From an uncultured Clostridia bacterium (GTDB lineage: Bacteria; Bacillota; Clostridia; Oscillospirales; Acutalibacteraceae), in contig CAMVNL010000069.1 in NCBI GenBank assembly GCA_947168785.1, positions 1 to 8,661 on the forward strand: a stretch of 8,661 bases of DNA, written 5' to 3'. Position numbers and translations under genes: made by a program. Below the pieces are notes generated by a model, which had not been told where the DNA came from, made no database searches, and saw nothing but the letters and a program-made list of their open reading frames with translations. Below are positions 4,962-8,661 of this stretch, in pieces; positions within the stretch are counted from its first letter, which is position 1, and each line of letters starts with the position of its first letter.

Positions 4962-7865
4962 ATGACGAAAAAAGCGTTACTGTCACTGTTTTTTGCCGTC
5001 GTCATGCTGCTGACGGCGATCGTGCCCTCCTTTGCGGCGGCGCAGAGAGAAAGTGTGCAGAAAACGGAAACGGCGGTTTCCGCGTCAATGGAAGACGACG
5101 CGTTTTTCAACCGCATCGCCGCCTGCATACGGGATTTCTTCGCGCGGGTCAAAGCGCTGCTGGTACGGATCTTTCCCTGTCTGAAGGATTCCTCCGTCAG
5201 AATGTACCCGACTGAAAACGTGCGAGAGACGTATGGCGAAGCGATAGCCGCCGTTGAGGCATTCGCCGATTACGGCGTCAAAGAGGTGGAGGCGACGCCG
5301 CTGGCGGACGTTTCCTTTGACGACATTGAAACGCTTGGTGGGCTTTCAGAGAAAAACGTCGGCTTGTCGGACGCCGCCGGTGCGAGGCTGATCACAGGGC
5401 GGTTCGGGCTTCGCCGCGCACTGGAATTCACTTCGCCGGAAACATACCTGACGTTGCCGGACATGGGCGCGCAGGACGCACTGACGATCTCCCTGTGGGT
5501 CAACGTAAAAGACCTGCAGACGAGGGCAAATACGGACGAGCCGCGCGTCAGCACCCTGCTGGACACCGCCACGGGCACGGGGCGCGTCACGCTGCAATTC
5601 GTGCATACCGGCACACCGAGCTATGAAAACGAAGCGGGCGAAGCCGTGATGGGCACGAACAGCACGAAGCTCGTATTCTCGGTTCAGGGAAACACCGGAG
5701 GGCAGTATGACAAAAGCGCCGTCTGCGCGAACAATACGCAGTTCTGCAATTTTGAATATGACATGTGGGAAGATTATATCGGCCATAACGACGATTGGGT
5801 CGTACACCCTGAGGGGCACTGCTGGTTCCATATCGGCGTTGTCTACGAGCCTTCAAAGAGCGACGTGACTTTCTATCACTGCGGCAAGTTCGATTCGACG
5901 CAGCATTTTGATACGGCGGTCAGGCCCGTCCTCAACGGCGTCAGGATCGGCGCAGGCTATGCCGAAAACGAATATTTTGACGGCATGGTGGATGATCTCC
6001 GTCTTTACGGCGAGGCTCTCACGCAGGAGGATATGGACATTCTCGCTGACTACGAGCGGGATATGTGGGTCAACCGTACCGTTTCCGACTGGGCGGAAAG
6101 CGATACCGTTCTGTACGTCAACGGTGAAACGGGCAGCGACCGGAACCCCGGCACCGAGGACGCGCCCTTTGCCTCGGCGAAAAAGGGCGTGGAATCGATC
6201 ACAGCCCCCGGCACAAGACTTGTCATTGCCCCCGGCGTATATGAAGAAAGCAGCATCAACCTGAACGCAAGCGGCACGGAGCTGCAGCCCGTCATCATCG
6301 AAGCAGAAAAGCCCGGCGAGACCGTTATCACGGCGGCCGTCCCCTTCGACGGATGGAAAAAGACGAGTGAACCGGGCGTCTATGTAAACGACTGGCCCTA
6401 TAACTATCCCTTCCGTTCCGGCACCCCCGGCAACGAGATCATTGGCAGGTCGGATCTGATCATTCTTGACGGCGAACCGCTTGCACCTGTCCTTTCTCAG
6501 AGTGAACTGGAAAACGACGCTTATTATATTGACAAGAACGCCGACAAAGTATATCTGAAAACAGACAAGGACCCCGGAAGCTGCAAAGTGGAACGGGCAA
6601 CGCCGGGTGAAAACGGCGCGGGAGCGTATATCCTTGACACGAACAGCAGCGAGTACGTTGTGCTGCGCGGACTGACCTTTACGAACTGCGCCTCCATGAT
6701 CTGGGATAAATCCATGGTGAACATGGGCAAGCCACAGCATGTGCTGGTGGAGGACTGCACGTTCAACAACGCCGGCACCACAGGGCTGGGCTTTGACCAC
6801 GGCTCCAACGACAGAACGGTCGAGGACGTGCTGATCCGCCGCTGCCGCTTTGACAACGACGGTACCGGCGGCATCGGCGCAGGCTTCAGAAGCATGAATT
6901 TTGTGGTGGAGGACTGCGAGTTTACGAACATCGGCAAAAAGATCGACTGGGGCCAGTACGATTCGCCGGACCCCGCCACGACGAAGATGATGGTCTGCAA
7001 GAATATCACGTGGCGTGGCTGCTATTTCGCCCATAACATTTCAAACGACCTCTGGTTCGACAACTTCAACTGGAACATCGACGTGGAGGAATGTACGTCC
7101 CTTGACAACCGCTCCGGCATCGCGGTCCACATCGAGATTGACGTGCCGGGCGTGCGGGTCAGGAACAGCATACTGGAAGGCGGCGTACGTTTTGCAGGCG
7201 CGGAAGGCGCGATTCTCGACGGAAACATCCTCTATGCCAAGGGCAATCCGCTGATCGACCACTGGGGCCCCGACTACCGCTTCGGCAGCCTGGGACCGGT
7301 CTATTCCTGGAAGAATACGGTGCTGACGAACAACACCTTCTATTGTGACAAAACCGGGGACCCCTTCTTCATCTTTGACCTGCCGCCGCACGCCTCCTTC
7401 TATGATCTGTACGCCGACGGCAATCGCTTCTATGTGAAGAAGGGCCTGGCCATCGAAAAGTCCTATAAGGCGCTGGACAACGGGGAGTACAATTATTGGA
7501 AGCTCATCTCCATGCTCGGGGACGAACACGCAGAATATCTGCTCCTCGATCCCTTCAAAGGGATGGCTGCGGCAGGCTTCCCCGACAAGGCGTCCGTTCC
7601 CAACGGATACGGCGCACGCGGCAGTGTGCCGATGGAACTGTCCGCCCCCATCGACGAGGCCTGCACCGTTTGGTACACGATATGGGATTACGATCATAAC
7701 ACGGTTCTCAGAACCGGGGAATTGCATTTTGACCGCTTTGAAACCCGTAAAATGGTCTATGTCGGCGAAAATGACTGCAACGTGCTGGTCGAGATCAGCG
7801 GCGTGCAGAATATCGACCGGGGTAAAAACAGCTTTCATTTCATAGCGGCCGCAGCGCAGCCATAA
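4962..7865 (+). CDS. Secreted LamG-domain plus right-handed parallel beta-helix protein
   Basis: Large exported protein of 967 residues. The signal peptide is 1-27 (MTKK, hydrophobic core, SFAAA). Residues 46-75 are an aromatic/cationic amphipathic stretch. About 148-366 form a LamG/concanavalin-like sandwich: LEFTSPETYLTLP near 154-166, ALTISLWVNV at 173-182, and YFDGMVDDLRLYGEALT at 338-354. From 384 (LYVNGETGSDRNPGT, APFASAKKGV, VIAPGVYEE) begins a DUF1565-type parallel beta-helix running to about 830, with repeated coils such as VLVEDCTFNNAG, VLIRRCRFDNDG and FVVEDCEFTNIG. The last 137 residues form a separate, unrecognised beta-rich module. Beta-helix proteins of this layout are often glycosidases or polysaccharide lyases, while LamG domains usually bind glycans. 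No catalytic residues can be assigned. It has the strongest ribosome site in the operon (AGGAGG at 4950-4955). No T-run terminator is seen directly after it on this strand. Confidence 0.85.
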   Translation: MTKKALLSLFFAVVMLLTAIVPSFAAAQRESVQKTETAVSASMEDDAFFNRIAACIRDFFARVKALLVRIFPCLKDSSVRMYPTENVRETYGEAIAAVEAFADYGVKEVEATPLADVSFDDIETLGGLSEKNVGLSDAAGARLITGRFGLRRALEFTSPETYLTLPDMGAQDALTISLWVNVKDLQTRANTDEPRVSTLLDTATGTGRVTLQFVHTGTPSYENEAGEAVMGTNSTKLVFSVQGNTGGQYDKSAVCANNTQFCNFEYDMWEDYIGHNDDWVVHPEGHCWFHIGVVYEPSKSDVTFYHCGKFDSTQHFDTAVRPVLNGVRIGAGYAENEYFDGMVDDLRLYGEALTQEDMDILADYERDMWVNRTVSDWAESDTVLYVNGETGSDRNPGTEDAPFASAKKGVESITAPGTRLVIAPGVYEESSINLNASGTELQPVIIEAEKPGETVITAAVPFDGWKKTSEPGVYVNDWPYNYPFRSGTPGNEIIGRSDLIILDGEPLAPVLSQSELENDAYYIDKNADKVYLKTDKDPGSCKVERATPGENGAGAYILDTNSSEYVVLRGLTFTNCASMIWDKSMVNMGKPQHVLVEDCTFNNAGTTGLGFDHGSNDRTVEDVLIRRCRFDNDGTGGIGAGFRSMNFVVEDCEFTNIGKKIDWGQYDSPDPATTKMMVCKNITWRGCYFAHNISNDLWFDNFNWNIDVEECTSLDNRSGIAVHIEIDVPGVRVRNSILEGGVRFAGAEGAILDGNILYAKGNPLIDHWGPDYRFGSLGPVYSWKNTVLTNNTFYCDKTGDPFFIFDLPPHASFYDLYADGNRFYVKKGLAIEKSYKALDNGEYNYWKLISMLGDEHAEYLLLDPFKGMAAAGFPDKASVPNGYGARGSVPMELSAPIDEACTVWYTIWDYDHNTVLRTGELHFDRFETRKMVYVGENDCNVLVEISGVQNIDRGKNSFHFIAAAAQP

Positions 7866-7903
7866 AAAAGGAAAAGACCTGACTTGATCCCCCACGGAAG
7901 CAG

Positions 7904-7934
7904 AAAAACCGCCCCGTCGTTTCCGACGGGGCGG
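7904..7934 (-). terminator. Intrinsic terminator of the Hsp20 gene
   Basis: A perfect 11-bp stem (7909-7919 with 7924-7934) encloses a four-base loop that reads GAAA on the minus strand, a stable GNRA tetraloop. It is followed on that strand by five T residues (7908-7904). On the plus strand the stem is followed by CAGTGG with no T-run, so it serves the minus-strand gene, although it may impede convergent transcription. Confidence 0.88.
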
Positions 7935-7963
7935 CAGTGGGCAATACCATTTTTGGTAGGGAC

Positions 7964-8419
7964 TCACCCTTCGATGGCAATGGTCTTTTTCTCGGGCAGC
8001 TTCGGCTTTTCTTCCTTCTTCGGGATATGCAGCGTCAGCACACCGTGCGCCAGCTTTGCCTTGATATCCTCTTCCGTGATTTCTTCGCCCACGTAGAAGC
8101 TGCGGCACAGGCTGCCTGCGTAACGCTCCTGGCGGATGACCTTACCGGACTTTTTATCCTTTTCATCCTTGTCAAGGCCTTTGGCCGCGGTGATGGTCAG
8201 ATATCCGTTTTCCAGGCTGAGCTCCACCTCGTCCTTATGGAAGCCGGGCAGTTCTACCTCAACCTCATATCCGTCCTCGTGCTCACGCACGTCCGTCTTC
8301 ATCAGGTTCTTGGCATGGTGTCCGTAAAGCGGTTTCTCCATCAGCGCGAACTGGCGATCCACGTCATTCATCCAACGATCCATCAGATCTTCACCAAAAA
8401 TACCGGGCATGTACAACAT
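7964..8419 (-). CDS. hsp20: Small heat-shock protein, Hsp20/alpha-crystallin family
   Basis: ATP-independent holdase chaperone of 151 residues, cytoplasmic, expected to form oligomers that bind unfolding proteins. The N-terminal arm begins MLYMPGIFGEDL, typical of Firmicute members. The alpha-crystallin domain spans about 39-134, with VELPGF at 55-60, a VELSLENGYLTI strand pair at 65-76, ERYAGSLCRSF at 98-108, and the hallmark AKLAHGVLTLHIPK at 121-134. The C-terminal I-x-I motif (IAI at 147-149) is present for oligomer contacts. A TTG at 8434 extends the frame by five codons, but that extension contains the Shine-Dalgarno itself, so ATG 8419 was chosen. It faces the operon convergently, has its own terminator, and is under a CIRCE-overlapped promoter, implying HrcA-controlled heat induction. 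Identification is firm. Confidence 0.95.
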   Translation of the reverse strand: MLYMPGIFGEDLMDRWMNDVDRQFALMEKPLYGHHAKNLMKTDVREHEDGYEVEVELPGFHKDEVELSLENGYLTITAAKGLDKDEKDKKSGKVIRQERYAGSLCRSFYVGEEITEEDIKAKLAHGVLTLHIPKKEEKPKLPEKKTIAIEG

Positions 8420-8536
8420 AAGACAAACCTCCAATCATTTTGGTCCTGGATGCTGTTCAGGGCTATTGTTATGGTATATGCCGCAAGGGGAAAGAGGAAA
8501 CCCCGGAACCCTGTCCCGGAGCTCTCCTTACCTTGC
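8420..8536 (-). other. Long 5' leader of the Hsp20 transcript
   Basis: With the promoter placed at 8543-8571, transcription should begin near 8536. This leaves about 115 untranslated bases before ATG 8419. The leader begins at the palindrome CCTTGCAAGG (8531-8540) and contains GGGG and CCCC runs flanking a ten-base spacer near 8490-8510. No coding frame or known riboswitch was recognised in it. Confidence 0.4.
8428..8432 (-). promoter_or_regulatory. Ribosome binding site that fixes the Hsp20 start
   Basis: GGAGG on the minus strand at 8432-8428 stands eight bases before ATG 8419. The upstream TTG (8434-8432) overlaps this motif and has no ribosome site of its own at a useful distance. CCAA and TTGG flank a five-base loop at 8443-8431, so part of the motif could sit in a weak hairpin. 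Confidence 0.85.
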
Positions 8537-8542
8537 AAGGAT

Positions 8543-8571
8543 ATAATAGCACAAAAGTTAGCACTTGTCAA
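8543..8571 (-). promoter_or_regulatory. Sigma-A promoter of the Hsp20 gene
   Basis: On the minus strand TTGACA (8571-8566), a perfect -35, is followed after exactly 17 bases by TATTAT (8548-8543), one mismatch from the -10 consensus. The -35 lies inside the CIRCE spacer and left arm, so repressor binding would directly block RNA polymerase. Confidence 0.9.
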
Positions 8572-8585
8572 TAGAGAGTGCTAAC
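8557..8585. promoter_or_regulatory. CIRCE operator (HrcA binding site)
   Basis: TTAGCACTT (8558-8566), a nine-base spacer, and GAGTGCTAA (8576-8584) form the CIRCE layout of 9-9-9. It matches the consensus at 17 of 18 arm positions. The only change is the last base of the first arm (T for C). An outer G-C pair at 8557 and 8585 extends the symmetry. HrcA is the known repressor of such sites. Its gene is not in the window. Confidence 0.95.
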
Positions 8586-8601
8586 TTTTTTTGATTTTTT
8601 T
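8586..8601 (-). promoter_or_regulatory. Twin A-tracts upstream of the Hsp20 promoter
   Basis: On the minus strand two runs of seven A residues (8601-8595 and 8592-8586), nine bases apart, lie roughly 50-66 bases upstream of the expected transcription start. Their composition and phasing resemble an UP element or bent DNA that could strengthen the promoter. The rest, to 8661, shows nothing recognisable. Confidence 0.35.
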
Positions 8602-8661
8602 GATGTAGGATCATTATAAACGATTGGCCGCAATGACAGCAAGCGGTTTTACAATACACAC

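Noticed and set aside
5853..7034. 393-codon minus-strand open frame inside the beta-helix gene
   Set aside because: Antisense shadow of a well-supported protein, with no recognisable domain and no ribosome site noted.
8420..8434. TTG at 8434 as the Hsp20 start
   Set aside because: The TTG overlaps the GGAGG ribosome site. ATG 8419 has that site at ideal distance and gives the usual family N-terminus.
7937..8584. 215-codon plus-strand open frame opposite Hsp20
   Set aside because: Mirror of the Hsp20 gene. It reads through the promoter and CIRCE site and has no domain.
8557..8601. Plus-strand intrinsic terminator formed by the CIRCE palindrome and following T-runs
   Set aside because: On the plus strand the palindrome is followed by T7, which looks terminator-like. 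However, the stem is AT-rich, the CIRCE match is nearly exact, and no plus-strand gene ends just before it.
1..8661. CRISPR array, tRNA, rRNA or transposase
   Set aside because: No regularly spaced direct repeats, no cloverleaf or rRNA-like sequence, and no transposase or integrase motif were seen.

Overview
The window looks like a chromosomal piece of a moderately GC-rich, Gram-positive anaerobe of the Clostridia, most plausibly a gut Oscillospiraceae-type bacterium. This is inferred from the strong AGGAGG-type ribosome binding sites, Sec signal peptides without lipoboxes or LPXTG sorting motifs, a carbohydrate-active exoenzyme gene, and a small heat-shock gene under a CIRCE operator. The species cannot be named from the sequence alone.

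Layout: positions 1-238 are non-coding and hold nested inverted repeats. 239-2563 (+) encodes a secreted DUF5060/DUF4038 glycosidase-like protein with a discoidin domain, closed by a strong terminator (2587-2647). 2648-2857 holds a small GC-rich hairpin and a good sigma-A-type promoter (2762-2790). That promoter heads an apparent three-gene operon. Its genes are a secreted phosphatidylinositol-specific phospholipase C (2858-4039), a secreted beta-propeller-like protein of unknown function (4073-4921), and a large secreted LamG plus right-handed beta-helix protein (4962-7865). Gaps between them are only 33 and 40 bases and each has its own ribosome binding site. On the opposite strand, converging on the operon, is an Hsp20 chaperone gene (7964-8419). 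It has a terminator at 7904-7934 and a CIRCE-controlled promoter at 8543-8585.

Functionally, four consecutive + strand genes encode exported proteins. Two carry glycan-active or glycan-binding architectures and one carries a PI/GPI-cleaving fold, which suggests work outside the cell on host- or diet-derived glycoconjugates. Whether they share a substrate is inference. The features most worth checking are a perfect internal ribosome binding site and in-frame ATG just after the signal peptide of the glycosidase gene, an aromatic/cationic amphipathic segment shared by two of the secreted proteins, and a hydrophobic insertion in the phospholipase.
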